Positions 1 to 9,015 of a DNA stretch of 64,000 nucleotides are shown here, in pieces; position 1 is the stretch's first letter; every line of letters starts with the position of its first letter. The position numbers and the translations under genes are program-made. Origin of the DNA: Gaetbulibacter_B jejuensis (lineage in GTDB: Bacteria > Bacteroidota > Bacteroidia > Flavobacteriales > Flavobacteriaceae); NCBI RefSeq assembly GCF_039524015.1, contig NZ_BAAAGF010000006.1, forward strand, positions 20,232 to 84,231, written 5' to 3'. Under the pieces are notes generated by a model that saw only the letters and a program-made list of their open reading frames with translations, was not told where the DNA came from and did no database searches.

Positions 1-694
1 AGAAAGACCTTTAGGAAGCATTGGTGATTTAGGTTGTTTATCGTTAGATTATGTAAAAATTATTACTTGTGGTGAAGGAGGAGCTGTATTAACCAACAAC
101 GAAAAGTATTATACAAATTCTGATCACTTTTCAGACCATGGTCATGACCATAAAGGAAATGATAGAGGAGCAGAAACTCACCCGTTTTTAGGCTATAATT
201 TTAGAATATCTGAACTTAATGCAGCTGTTGGTTTAGCTCAACTGCGTAGGTTAGATGAATTTGTAACAATTCAAAAGAAAAATTATACAATTATTCGTGA
301 AGCACTTTCTGTAATTCCTGAACTTACATTTAGAACAGTGCCAGAAGGAGGAGAAGAAAGTTATTCGTTTCTTAGTTTTTTCTTACCTGATTTAGAAACC
401 TCAAGAAAAGCAGTAAAAGCTCTAAAAGACACTGGAATTGATGGCTGCTTTCATTACTATGATAATAATTGGCATTTTATTAGAAAGTGGGAACATTTAA
501 AAGATTTAAAAACACTTTATCCGCTTTCTAAAGAAGTAAAGGATGGGTTAAAGTATCTTCAAACTAAAGATTTTTCTAAATCTAATCACTTTATCGGTAG
601 AAATATTTCTTGCTTAATAAAATTATCTTGGACAGAACAAGAGGTTAAAGAGCGTGCTTCTAAAATGGTAAAAGCCATTCAGTCAATTCTTTAA
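1..694 (+). CDS. DegT/DnrJ/EryC1/StrS-family sugar aminotransferase (5' truncated by window)
   Basis: The frame is open from base 2, so the true start lies left of the window; about 230 C-terminal residues are visible. They match fold-type I, PLP-dependent aminotransferases that aminate nucleotide-linked keto sugars for surface glycans. The stretch LDYVKIITCGEGGA carries the expected PLP-binding lysine (codon 56-58) just before a GEGG loop, and NFRISELNAAVGLAQL fits the conserved segment that follows. The C-terminal half is less conserved, as usual in this family, and would shape the sugar site. By family knowledge the enzyme belongs to O-antigen or glycan synthesis; the exact sugar cannot be told. 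No partner gene is seen downstream, so this is probably the last gene of a cluster outside the window. Confidence 0.85.
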   Translation, partial: ERPLGSIGDLGCLSLDYVKIITCGEGGAVLTNNEKYYTNSDHFSDHGHDHKGNDRGAETHPFLGYNFRISELNAAVGLAQLRRLDEFVTIQKKNYTIIREALSVIPELTFRTVPEGGEESYSFLSFFLPDLETSRKAVKALKDTGIDGCFHYYDNNWHFIRKWEHLKDLKTLYPLSKEVKDGLKYLQTKDFSKSNHFIGRNISCLIKLSWTEQEVKERASKMVKAIQSIL

Positions 695-1143
695 ATCCCT
701 ATTTTGTTAGGCAATTTCTTCAATGTTACATTTATTGTATACTTTGTTACAATAGTGATACTCCCTTTTTTGCTTTGATTATAGTTTTACAATGCTATTA
801 ATTGAAGGAGAAGGGAGATGACAATATACAACACTGTTGTTTCCCTTTTATTTTTAAATACTTCAAGGTTAATCTTCTATATCATTATGAAATGTATAAC
901 CTTAACTATCAAAACTTTATTTGTTGTTAATACATGTGCGGTTTCTATAATATATGGACAAGACATTAAACAAGAAAATAAGACAGATGTAAAGTAACAT
1001 TTAGTTATAGAGCAAAATAAATACTGTTTACAGTTTTTTTAAATAATCGTTTTACAGTCAGTTTTAAGGTAATAGGAGATTTTAGTATAAAGATGTTTTT
1101 TGAGCATTTTAAAAACACTCAATTTTGATCAGTTAGACTAATC
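695..1143. other. 449-base gap with no intact gene
   Basis: It holds one short secretion-signal-like reading frame (887-997, listed separately). It also has a CTCCCTT at 762 that can pair with AAGGGAG at 811 across a loop of about 42 bases. No clear intrinsic terminator follows the aminotransferase. No RNA gene was recognised. The gap separates the aminotransferase from the VWA lipoprotein and must hold the promoter of the latter, but no convincing TAnnTTTG element was found. Confidence 0.5.
887..997 (+). pseudogene. possible 5' remnant of a secreted-protein gene (36 codons)
   Basis: An ATG frame of 36 codons begins with a plausible signal peptide: Lys2, a hydrophobic run around LFVVNTCAVSIIY, then a GQD-type cleavage context. 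It stops after about 12 mature residues. Past the TAA the same frame continues with an amphipathic stretch (LVIEQNKYCLQ) before a second stop. This looks more like the decayed start of an exported protein than a functional peptide, but at this length chance is not excluded. A small secreted peptide is the alternative. Confidence 0.3.
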
Positions 1144-4100
1144 ATGGAAAAGGACCAAATATCAAAACAATTTTATAGTAACCAAAATCAAATTGACGAT
1201 TCGTCAAGGCGAACATTTTTTAAACAATTGGTACTTGGTAGTATGGGATTTTATCTTTCACCAATGCTCTTGCAAAGTTGTAGTAAAGATGATTTAGGTA
1301 AACCTCCTTTTGGCGTGTGGAAAGACATGATTAAAATTTTAGAGCAAAGTCCAGATCATTTTATTGGTAGGCGAAACGCTTTAGTTACTTCTAAAAACCC
1401 AGAAGCAATGACCAACTTTGTTAGAGATAGTTTTCAAATTATTCCTTGGCAAAGCGATTTTCTTCACCATTCTGCTAATGGTACTATTTATGGGAAAGAG
1501 ATGGCTTTACGCTGCGGACTTGCAACACCTCGCGAAAAAGCTGAAATTTTAAAAGACATGCTAGTAGATGCTGGTTATGAGGCTAAAGTAGTTTTAGAAG
1601 AAACCGAAATAACCTTAGATGAAGCAAAGGCAATAGTTTATCAAAAATTAACTCCAGAATTTGCGCCACCAATTACCAATAAAAAAATGCGCAAGTGGCA
1701 AAAAATGATGGGAGTAACCAATAAAGAGGAAACTCACAAACAAATACTAGATATTGTCGAAAGTTCCGAAACACTAGCTAATAATCTTTTAAACAATATT
1801 GATAAAAAATATATTAGAGATAGAACGGTTAATTTCAGGTTTCATAAAGCCTATGTGCCTTCGGTTGTTTTTTATGAAGAAGGAGTTGAAAAATATGCGC
1901 ATGTGTTTGACCCAAAAGTACCTTTTGGTAATTTACATCCTACTAACAAAAAAAAGACCTTTAATAAAGCAGGCGAATATAAAGTCCCAAAAGATGAAGA
2001 TGTTACTATTACACTGTCTTGTAGAAACGCCTTAGACCATTGGAGTGAAACTGAGCTGTTAACAGGAACTTGGAAGCTTTCTGAATTATTAGGGAATCAG
2101 TTGCAGGTTCAGTTTCTCAATAATATGAGTTTTGAAGAACAGTCAGTAAAATCTATTTCTGAAATTACTTCTTTCACTCCTTGTTTTGCACTTCAAGATA
2201 TTAATAAGGATGCTACTTATCTAGAGGAGCGTACAGTTTTAGGAGAACCAATAACCTTAGAAGCTGTAAAAATATTTGAAAATTATAATCCTGATAGTTT
2301 GCCTAATAATGAAGAGCCTTCAGCTATAAAAAAAGTACACTCTTTTGAAGGAACAGTTTTTCCACAGGCATTTCCAAAAGTACGATTGGAGCTAAGCCCT
2401 AAAGATGCTCAAGGAAATATTATTGAAGGTATATCAATAGGCAATTTTGAAATTACTGATAATGGACAAACTGTTTCAGGTTGGATGAATCAAAATGTGC
2501 TTTCACCCAAAATTTTATTGTTATATGATACGTCTGCAAGTATGCCTGGTGAATATGCAGGTGATAATATAAAACTGTTTTTACAGAATACCGAAGCAGC
2601 AATCAAAAAAACCTATCCAAAAGCAAAAGTAATACTTCAGCAAACGGGTTCAAACATTTATACAGCATTACTCAAATCAAAACAGTTGGATGTAGATGTA
2701 ATTCTTTATGCAACTGATGGCGATAATAATGATGCATTTGATGCGTCATATACACCAATTTATGAGGCTGGTCCACCTGCTATTTTTCTTAATGTAAAAC
2801 CCCAAGGTACAGTATATAAACATTTGAGAGAAAATATGGACTTTATTGAGATTGCTGCAGATGATCAAGAGCTTACCATTACTGAGATTACTAAAATTAT
2901 TGATGGTTTAAAGTTTCCTACTTATGTAATAACATATTCTGCTTTTGCTGAAAAAGACGCACATAATGTAGAAGTTAAGCTAAAAGATACAACACATAAA
3001 GTCAATTTAAACTATAAGTTTCCAGAACCTAGTGACCATCTTTTAGGTAATCGTATGGTTGGACTTTATCTCACCATAAAACGATTAGGAAAAAATCCTA
3101 TTAAACGTGTGTTAGCAGGTTATGAGCCTCATAACGATTTTTATGCTAATCCAACCCAACTCACCCGAAAAATGATAGATGAAGTGCACGAAATGCTTCT
3201 TGGAGGTGCAGTTATGGCTTTTGAACGAGAAGCACCAACACTTTCTATTCAGCTAACGGAGTATTTACAAGCATTAATGAGTAATCAAAACTGGTTTGAA
3301 GCTTATCAAGAAGGCAATATTAAAACAGCGGTTGAAGAAATAGCTAAAGGTGGTTTTAGTTATCCTTCTCTATTATTAAGTATGTTGCAGCCTATTCAAA
3401 ATAATGTAACAGAGCAAGCCATAACCTATCCAAACGGATTTAGATCTTGTATTGTTAAATTTTCTCCAGGATTTTATAATAAGGAAACCAAGACTTCTTT
3501 CGATTTTTTACCAACTTCAGAATATCAAACTGTAAGTAGAAGTGGAACTGGAAATTTTGAGGAAACCTTAAAGAAAACAGCTCAATTAGCAATTTTAGAA
3601 GGTTACGTGTTTGAAGATAGTGCCTATTCTCAACTCAAAGAAAAACCCTTACTACTAAATAAAGCAATGGGACGAGATGAACGTTTCAGTTCGCAAGCTC
3701 TTGGAAGCGATTATCATTATTATGGAAAACAAATATTTGGAGGAGGTATTTTAAAACTTTTTGATACATCCTTACAAGTAAAATCATTTTGGAAAATAGA
3801 TCCAATTAAAGGTGAACTCTATGGCATTTTACCAAACCAAACAGGTGGAGGCTCAAGAACCACTTACCAACAATTGATGGAGCTAGATAAGGTTATAGAA
3901 GGTTATAAAGAAGTCTTATCTGCCATGAATTTTGGTCTTACTGTTACTGGGCTTGGAAATTTACCATTAGGTCTTGTAGCAGCTTATAGCTTAACCCTAG
4001 TCAAATTATATGCACTAGCATCTCAAGCTTTAATATTGATGAACACAACAGGAATGGATGAAGATTTAACTATTGCACTCCAAGCTTTAGCCTGCGATTT

Positions 4101-4221
4101 ATATAAGGAAATACTATATGATTCTTTTTATGGAGTAGGTACAGCTGCCAGCACCATAGAAAACCTAATTGGTGCTATGGGAGGAATTGACGGAGAAGAT
4201 TTCTCATTCTTTAAATGCTAA
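1144..4221 (+). CDS. large VWA-domain lipoprotein with twin-arginine signal
   Basis: 1025 residues. The N-terminus has a twin-arginine motif (SRRTFFKQLVLG, about residues 21-32) followed by a hydrophobic stretch and a lipobox-like LLQSC near residue 46, so the protein is probably exported folded and then lipidated. Residues about 100-150 (RCGLATPREKAEILKDML) look like the core helix of a transglutaminase-like fold, without the usual catalytic Cys. A von Willebrand factor A domain follows, with a metal-binding MIDAS motif DTSAS at 462-466 and a second acidic loop ATDGDNND. The last 300 residues contain a hydrophobic segment and end in Cys. Specific function unknown. The gene is followed after 22 bases by the T9SS repeat protein, which suggests one transcript. 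VWA identification is firm; the transglutaminase-like fold is tentative. Confidence 0.75.
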   Translation: MEKDQISKQFYSNQNQIDDSSRRTFFKQLVLGSMGFYLSPMLLQSCSKDDLGKPPFGVWKDMIKILEQSPDHFIGRRNALVTSKNPEAMTNFVRDSFQIIPWQSDFLHHSANGTIYGKEMALRCGLATPREKAEILKDMLVDAGYEAKVVLEETEITLDEAKAIVYQKLTPEFAPPITNKKMRKWQKMMGVTNKEETHKQILDIVESSETLANNLLNNIDKKYIRDRTVNFRFHKAYVPSVVFYEEGVEKYAHVFDPKVPFGNLHPTNKKKTFNKAGEYKVPKDEDVTITLSCRNALDHWSETELLTGTWKLSELLGNQLQVQFLNNMSFEEQSVKSISEITSFTPCFALQDINKDATYLEERTVLGEPITLEAVKIFENYNPDSLPNNEEPSAIKKVHSFEGTVFPQAFPKVRLELSPKDAQGNIIEGISIGNFEITDNGQTVSGWMNQNVLSPKILLLYDTSASMPGEYAGDNIKLFLQNTEAAIKKTYPKAKVILQQTGSNIYTALLKSKQLDVDVILYATDGDNNDAFDASYTPIYEAGPPAIFLNVKPQGTVYKHLRENMDFIEIAADDQELTITEITKIIDGLKFPTYVITYSAFAEKDAHNVEVKLKDTTHKVNLNYKFPEPSDHLLGNRMVGLYLTIKRLGKNPIKRVLAGYEPHNDFYANPTQLTRKMIDEVHEMLLGGAVMAFEREAPTLSIQLTEYLQALMSNQNWFEAYQEGNIKTAVEEIAKGGFSYPSLLLSMLQPIQNNVTEQAITYPNGFRSCIVKFSPGFYNKETKTSFDFLPTSEYQTVSRSGTGNFEETLKKTAQLAILEGYVFEDSAYSQLKEKPLLLNKAMGRDERFSSQALGSDYHYYGKQIFGGGILKLFDTSLQVKSFWKIDPIKGELYGILPNQTGGGSRTTYQQLMELDKVIEGYKEVLSAMNFGLTVTGLGNLPLGLVAAYSLTLVKLYALASQALILMNTTGMDEDLTIALQALACDLYKEILYDSFYGVGTAASTIENLIGAMGGIDGEDFSFFKC

Positions 4222-4243
4222 ATATTTAATACAATATAAAATC

Positions 4244-6850
4244 ATGAAAGCAAAAACACATATAAAAACATTGATAGCAATTATAATGCTGCTACCAAGT
4301 ATAATTTTTTCTCAAGAAGATTACGAATTATGGGGAATGACTTTTCGAGGAGGAAAATCTGATATGGGAACCATATTTAAGACAGATGAAAATGCCGAAA
4401 ATCTTGAAGTTCAATACGATTTTTTTAAAACTGATGGCTATGATATAGATAGTGGAGTAATAGAAGCCTCTAACGGAAAGTTTTATGGACTGTCGCCTTA
4501 TTCGGGACTTTATTTATATGGTGTTTACTATGATAGCGATAATATTGGTGGAGTTTTGTATGAATATGATCCTGCAACTGGAGTGTTTGAAACTAAATTT
4601 AGGTTTGGTGTTGATGAGTTTGAGGTGATCAATTCAACAAACGGAAAGCGTCCTGAAGGAGCACTTATTGAAGTTAATAATAAACTTTATGGAATGACTA
4701 GAGAAGGAGGAGACCATGGTGATGGAGTCATTTTTGAATATGATTACTTGCAAGATACCTTTACAAAACTTCATGATTTTAATGATTTAAATGGTAGAGC
4801 ACCAGAAGGAGAACTTACATATGCTTCTAATGGAAAACTATATGGAATGACTTCTGTTGGAGGTGATTATGATGATGGTGTTATTTTCGAATTTGATCTC
4901 AACACTAATACTTACACAAAAAAGATCGATTTTGATGATAATGCACTAAACCCTGGAAGAAGACCTTATGGTTCATTGTTCGAAGCTAGTAATGGAAAGC
5001 TGTATGGCTTAACCAGTGAAGGTGGTACAAATGATTCTGGTGTATTATTTGAATATGATTTTATTACCAATACATTGACTAACTTATTTAATTTTGGATT
5101 AGCTGGAACTTCTGGAGCTTATCCGCTGGGAACATTGGTGGAAGGTCCAAACAATTCTTTAGAACTATTTGGTACAACTTCTGAAGGAGGTACAGAAGAT
5201 TACGGTATTCTTTTCAAATATAATATATCAACAAGTACCTTTACTACACAGTTAAGTTTTGCATCTTCAAACAATTTAGGTTATTCGCCAGGACCTAAGC
5301 TTACTCTGGCATCTAATGACAAGCTATATGGAGTTACAGAGTATGGTGGAGCTAGTGGAATAGGATCCTTGTTTGAGTATAATCCATCTACTGGTCAATC
5401 TAGTTTACTATATGGTTTTAATATAAATTCTGGGTATTATCCATATGCTGGTCTTTTTGAAGCTTCAGACGGTAAATTATATAGCGTAGCTAATAAGACG
5501 CGTTATGGAGTAGTAGACTCTTTCAATAGTATGTTTTATAGTTTTGATTTATCTACAAATAGTTATAACCCAATTTTAAAATTTAATAGCTCAACAGATG
5601 GAGCAGGACCTGATGGAAGTTTAATATATTCTGAAAACAGACAAAAATTCTATGGCTTGACATTAAGAGGGGGAATAAATGACTCAGGCGCAATTTTCGA
5701 ATATAACCCAATAAGTAATATTTATACAAGGCTACATAGTTTTGATGAACCAGATAATAGCTCTGAAATGGGAATTTTGCCAAGAGCAAGTCTACTAGAG
5801 GCATCTAATAGTAAGTTGTATGGAACAGCATTTAGAGGAGGAAGTAATGAACTAGGTATGCTGTTTGAGTTTGATTTATCAACAAACACTTTTGCTAAGA
5901 AGCATGATTTTGGTCAGGTGCTAGGTGGAACACCATTAGGTGATTTGGTTCAGGCTTCTAACAATAAAATTTATGGAATGACATCAGTAGGAGGACAAGG
6001 TGTTTACATGGAAACTTTAGTGCCTGTAGGTGTTATTTATGAGTATGATATAGACACAGAAAATTATACTAAAATTCACGATTTTAATCTAGAAAATGGG
6101 GCATTTCCAAATGGTGGATTAATTGAAGCTACAGATGGAAAACTTTATGGTATGACACTGAATGGTGGTTTGCAAGATGGAGGTGTTATTTTTGAATATG
6201 ATTTTACTACTGGTTTTAATAAGTTGCACGAATTTGAGTACAATGGCATTAATGGGTTTAGACCTTATGGAAACTTACTTCAGTTTGATGCTAATACACT
6301 TTATGGATTGACTTCAGAAGGAGGTGTAAATGGAGACGGAACAATCTTTAAATATGATATACAAACCAATACCTTTTCTAAGGTTTTTGATTTTAATGAT
6401 GTGTCAACAGGAGCTATACCACTTGGTAGCTTAACAAAATTAAATAACAAGCTTTATGGAGTTACCTCAGAAGGAGGAATACACGATTATGGTATTGTAT
6501 TTGAATTTAACCCTCAAACCTTATCATTCACAAAAACGTTTGACTTTGATTCCCAGAACGGAAGATTACCTGTTACTACTACATTAGTGGTTTTAGACAG
6601 GAATACACTAACTACAAATATTGTAGAAGAAAATAAGATAATTGTTTACCCAAACCCAGCTCAACAAGACATACATATAACGACAGATGCACATATTACC
6701 AAAGTGTCTTTATTTGATGCTTTAGGTAAAGAAGTGTATTTAGAAATGACTGGTAATACAGTTAATGTAGAACCATTAAAAAGCGGTATTTACATATTAA
6801 AAGTAGAAACAGATAAAGGTTCAAACTCTAAAAAAATAATAATTAACTAA
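4244..6850 (+). CDS. T9SS-exported repeat (probable beta-propeller) surface protein
   Basis: The ATG at 4244 is chosen because it starts a clean signal peptide (ending IIFSQ) and avoids overlap with the gene before. The 868-residue product has about 14 units of roughly 55 residues with the pattern KLYGMT..GG..D.GVIFEYD followed by a DFN..NG..P.G segment. This resembles the GVIFEYD-type repeat known from secreted Bacteroidota and Verrucomicrobia proteins. The last 80 residues form a type A T9SS sorting domain (VYPNPAQQDI, then GIYILKVET and a KKIIIN end), so the protein should be secreted or anchored at the cell surface. Fourteen units would suit two seven-bladed propellers, which is inference. 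Ligand unknown. It lies 22 bases after the VWA lipoprotein and 30 before the next lipoprotein. Confidence 0.85.
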   Translation: MKAKTHIKTLIAIIMLLPSIIFSQEDYELWGMTFRGGKSDMGTIFKTDENAENLEVQYDFFKTDGYDIDSGVIEASNGKFYGLSPYSGLYLYGVYYDSDNIGGVLYEYDPATGVFETKFRFGVDEFEVINSTNGKRPEGALIEVNNKLYGMTREGGDHGDGVIFEYDYLQDTFTKLHDFNDLNGRAPEGELTYASNGKLYGMTSVGGDYDDGVIFEFDLNTNTYTKKIDFDDNALNPGRRPYGSLFEASNGKLYGLTSEGGTNDSGVLFEYDFITNTLTNLFNFGLAGTSGAYPLGTLVEGPNNSLELFGTTSEGGTEDYGILFKYNISTSTFTTQLSFASSNNLGYSPGPKLTLASNDKLYGVTEYGGASGIGSLFEYNPSTGQSSLLYGFNINSGYYPYAGLFEASDGKLYSVANKTRYGVVDSFNSMFYSFDLSTNSYNPILKFNSSTDGAGPDGSLIYSENRQKFYGLTLRGGINDSGAIFEYNPISNIYTRLHSFDEPDNSSEMGILPRASLLEASNSKLYGTAFRGGSNELGMLFEFDLSTNTFAKKHDFGQVLGGTPLGDLVQASNNKIYGMTSVGGQGVYMETLVPVGVIYEYDIDTENYTKIHDFNLENGAFPNGGLIEATDGKLYGMTLNGGLQDGGVIFEYDFTTGFNKLHEFEYNGINGFRPYGNLLQFDANTLYGLTSEGGVNGDGTIFKYDIQTNTFSKVFDFNDVSTGAIPLGSLTKLNNKLYGVTSEGGIHDYGIVFEFNPQTLSFTKTFDFDSQNGRLPVTTTLVVLDRNTLTTNIVEENKIIVYPNPAQQDIHITTDAHITKVSLFDALGKEVYLEMTGNTVNVEPLKSGIYILKVETDKGSNSKKIIIN

Positions 6851-6880
6851 CTTTATATCAATAATTTAATAATTTCAGTT

Positions 6881-7834
6881 ATGAAAAAGTTAAACCAACT
6901 AATCTTATTTGTTTTAGTTTTTACAATCTTTAATTGTAAGAATGACAAAAAAACAGAATCTGTTATTGAAGTAGCAGAACATGAAGAGACTGTAAAACTA
7001 CCAACCAATACAATAGATATTTTAACAAGAAGTATGGAGTTTGTTATGGCAGATACTATTACTTCTGGTTGGAATACTTTTAAGTATGACAATAGAGCAA
7101 ATGAAACACACTTTTTTAGATTCGTTAAAATGCCAGAAGGCATAACTTCTGAAAATTTTAAAACTGAATCCGATCCAGTTTTTGAAGAAGGTATGGATTT
7201 AATAAACGAGGGTAAAACCGAAGAAGGTTTTGCTGCTTTTAGCAAATTACCAGAGTGGTTTAGCAAATGTATTTCTACAGGTGGTTCAGGATTGATTGCA
7301 CCCAAAAGTAAAACCTATACTGCTCTTTACTTGGAACCTGGTCTTTATAGTATGGAATGTTACGTAAAGATGCCTAATGGCAAATTTCACTCAACAATGG
7401 GAATGGTAAAGCAAGTATACGTAAGCGAAACAGATAGTGGAAATGTAGCTCCTAAAGCAACAGACACAATTGATATAAGAGAAGATGGATTTCATTTTAA
7501 TAGACATATTCCAAAAGGAAAACATATTTTTCAGGTGAATGTTCTTAGTCAAAAACTACATGAAAACTTTGCCTCTACTGATGTGCATCTTGTAAAACTA
7601 GAATCTCATGCAAATAGAGACACTTTAGAGTCTTGGATGGTATGGTATGACCCAAAAGGGTTTATTACACCTGTTCCTAATGGTGTTGAGTTTTTAGGTG
7701 GTTTTAATGATGCAGTACAAGGCAGCACAGGCTATTTTTACGCCAATTTAAAACCAGGTAAATACGCTTTCATCGCTGAAGTACCAAATGCAAAAGCAAA
7801 AGGATTATTTAAAGAATTTGAAGTGTTAGATTAA
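6881..7834 (+). CDS. lipoprotein with two similar beta-rich domains, function unknown
   Basis: 317 residues. A lipoprotein signal ends in FNC (Cys19). Two halves look related. The first (about 45-180) runs from TNTIDIL to an LEPGLYSMECYVKMPNGK segment. The second (about 195-317) runs from TDTIDIRE to a LKPGKYAFIAEVPNAKAKG segment. Each ends in the same PG.Y....Y/E.P.AK pattern, which suggests a duplicated cupredoxin-like or other beta-sandwich fold, but no copper ligand set was recognised. It follows the T9SS repeat protein by 30 bases and is probably co-transcribed. It runs tail-to-tail into ribB with a 4-base overlap of the stops. Function not known. Confidence 0.65.
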   Translation: MKKLNQLILFVLVFTIFNCKNDKKTESVIEVAEHEETVKLPTNTIDILTRSMEFVMADTITSGWNTFKYDNRANETHFFRFVKMPEGITSENFKTESDPVFEEGMDLINEGKTEEGFAAFSKLPEWFSKCISTGGSGLIAPKSKTYTALYLEPGLYSMECYVKMPNGKFHSTMGMVKQVYVSETDSGNVAPKATDTIDIREDGFHFNRHIPKGKHIFQVNVLSQKLHENFASTDVHLVKLESHANRDTLESWMVWYDPKGFITPVPNGVEFLGGFNDAVQGSTGYFYANLKPGKYAFIAEVPNAKAKGLFKEFEVLD

Positions 7835-8991
7835 TACTTAACGTACTCAACAATTTCTAAACCATAACCAATCATACCAACACGTTTGGTTTGTTGGCTA
7901 TTAGAGATTAAACGTAGTTTATGAATGTTTAAGTCATGAAGTATTTGAGCACCAATACCAAAGTCTTTACTGTCCATTTCAATTCTTGGAGCTTTTACAA
8001 CTTCACCTTTAACCTGACTATCTCTTAAAGCGCTAAGACGTTTTAAAAGATTCATAGATTGTGATTGCTGGTTGATAAAGATAATAGCACCTTTACCTTC
8101 TTCGTTTATAACTTTAAACATATCATCCAACTTCTCATCGGCATTGTTGGTTAAAGTTCCTAAAATGTCATTGTTTACTAAAGTAGCATTAACACGTGTT
8201 AATATGCTTTCATCGTTAGTCCAAGTCCCTTTGGTAAGTGCAATATGGATTTGATTATTGGTTGTTTGTTGGTAAGCTCTTAATCGGAAACTTCCAAAAC
8301 GAGTTTCAATGTTAAAGTCTTCTTTTTTATCAATTAAAGAATCGTGCTCCATTCTGTAAGCCACTAAATCTTCAATAGAAATTACTTTCAAGTCAAACTT
8401 TTCAGCCACTTTAACCAGTTGAGGTAAGCGTGCCATTGTGCCATCTTCATTTAAGATTTCAACAAGAATTCCTGCTGGTTTAAATCCTGCTAAACGTGCT
8501 AAATCTACAGCAGCTTCAGTATGACCTGTTCTACGAAGTACACCTCCATTTTTTGCTCTTAAAGGAAAAATATGACCAGGTCTTCCAAGGTCATGAGGTT
8601 TAGTGTCATCATCCACCAATGCTTTAATGGTTTTTGCTCTGTCGTGTACCGAAATTCCAGTGGTACATCCATGACCAATTAAATCTACAGAAACCGTAAA
8701 TTGAGTGTGGTGCAAAACAGTGTTGTTTTGTACCATCATGTTAAGGTCTAAATCTTGACACCTATCTTCAGTTAAAGGCGCACAAATTAAGCCTCTACCA
8801 TTAGTTGCCATAAAGTTAATCATCTCTGGAGTAACCGTTTCAGCAGCAGCTATAAAGTCGCCTTCGTTTTCTCTGTTTTCATCATCAACAACAATTACTA
8901 CTTTACCATCACGAATATCATTAATGGCTTCTTCTATAGTATTCAATTCAATTTTCACGGATTGTTTTGCGGTTTTAAGCATAACGAGCAT
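7831..8991 (-). CDS. ribB: 3,4-dihydroxy-2-butanone 4-phosphate synthase with degenerate GTP cyclohydrolase II domain
   Basis: The N-terminal 210 residues are a complete RibB, which converts ribulose 5-phosphate to the four-carbon unit of riboflavin plus formate. Visible signatures are DDENRENEGD, HGCTTGISVHDRAKT and RRTGHTEAAVDL. The remaining 170 residues align with the RibA part of RibBA but contain no cysteine: the usual zinc region HSECLTGD...RCDC reads NATLVNND...TNNAD, and the RQEGRG loop reads NQQSQS. GTP cyclohydrolase II activity is therefore not expected and a separate RibA should exist. The ATG at 8991 is preferred over the TTG at 9006; the ATG at 8982 is also possible. It is last in the ftsK-lolA-lptF run, 24 bases after lptF. 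Confidence 0.92.
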   Translation of the reverse strand: MLVMLKTAKQSVKIELNTIEEAINDIRDGKVVIVVDDENRENEGDFIAAAETVTPEMINFMATNGRGLICAPLTEDRCQDLDLNMMVQNNTVLHHTQFTVSVDLIGHGCTTGISVHDRAKTIKALVDDDTKPHDLGRPGHIFPLRAKNGGVLRRTGHTEAAVDLARLAGFKPAGILVEILNEDGTMARLPQLVKVAEKFDLKVISIEDLVAYRMEHDSLIDKKEDFNIETRFGSFRLRAYQQTTNNQIHIALTKGTWTNDESILTRVNATLVNNDILGTLTNNADEKLDDMFKVINEEGKGAIIFINQQSQSMNLLKRLSALRDSQVKGEVVKAPRIEMDSKDFGIGAQILHDLNIHKLRLISNSQQTKRVGMIGYGLEIVEYVKY

Positions 8992-9015
8992 ATATTTATG
9001 CTGCAAAGATATGGC

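Noticed and set aside
4169..4243. Longer start of the T9SS repeat protein, overlapping the VWA gene
   Set aside because: The extension puts 25 hydrophilic residues before a clean signal peptide that begins at the ATG at 4244.
4244..6590. Tandem repeat DNA or CRISPR-like array
   Set aside because: The repeats are at protein level, about 55 residues each, with diverged DNA; no short direct repeats with spacers.
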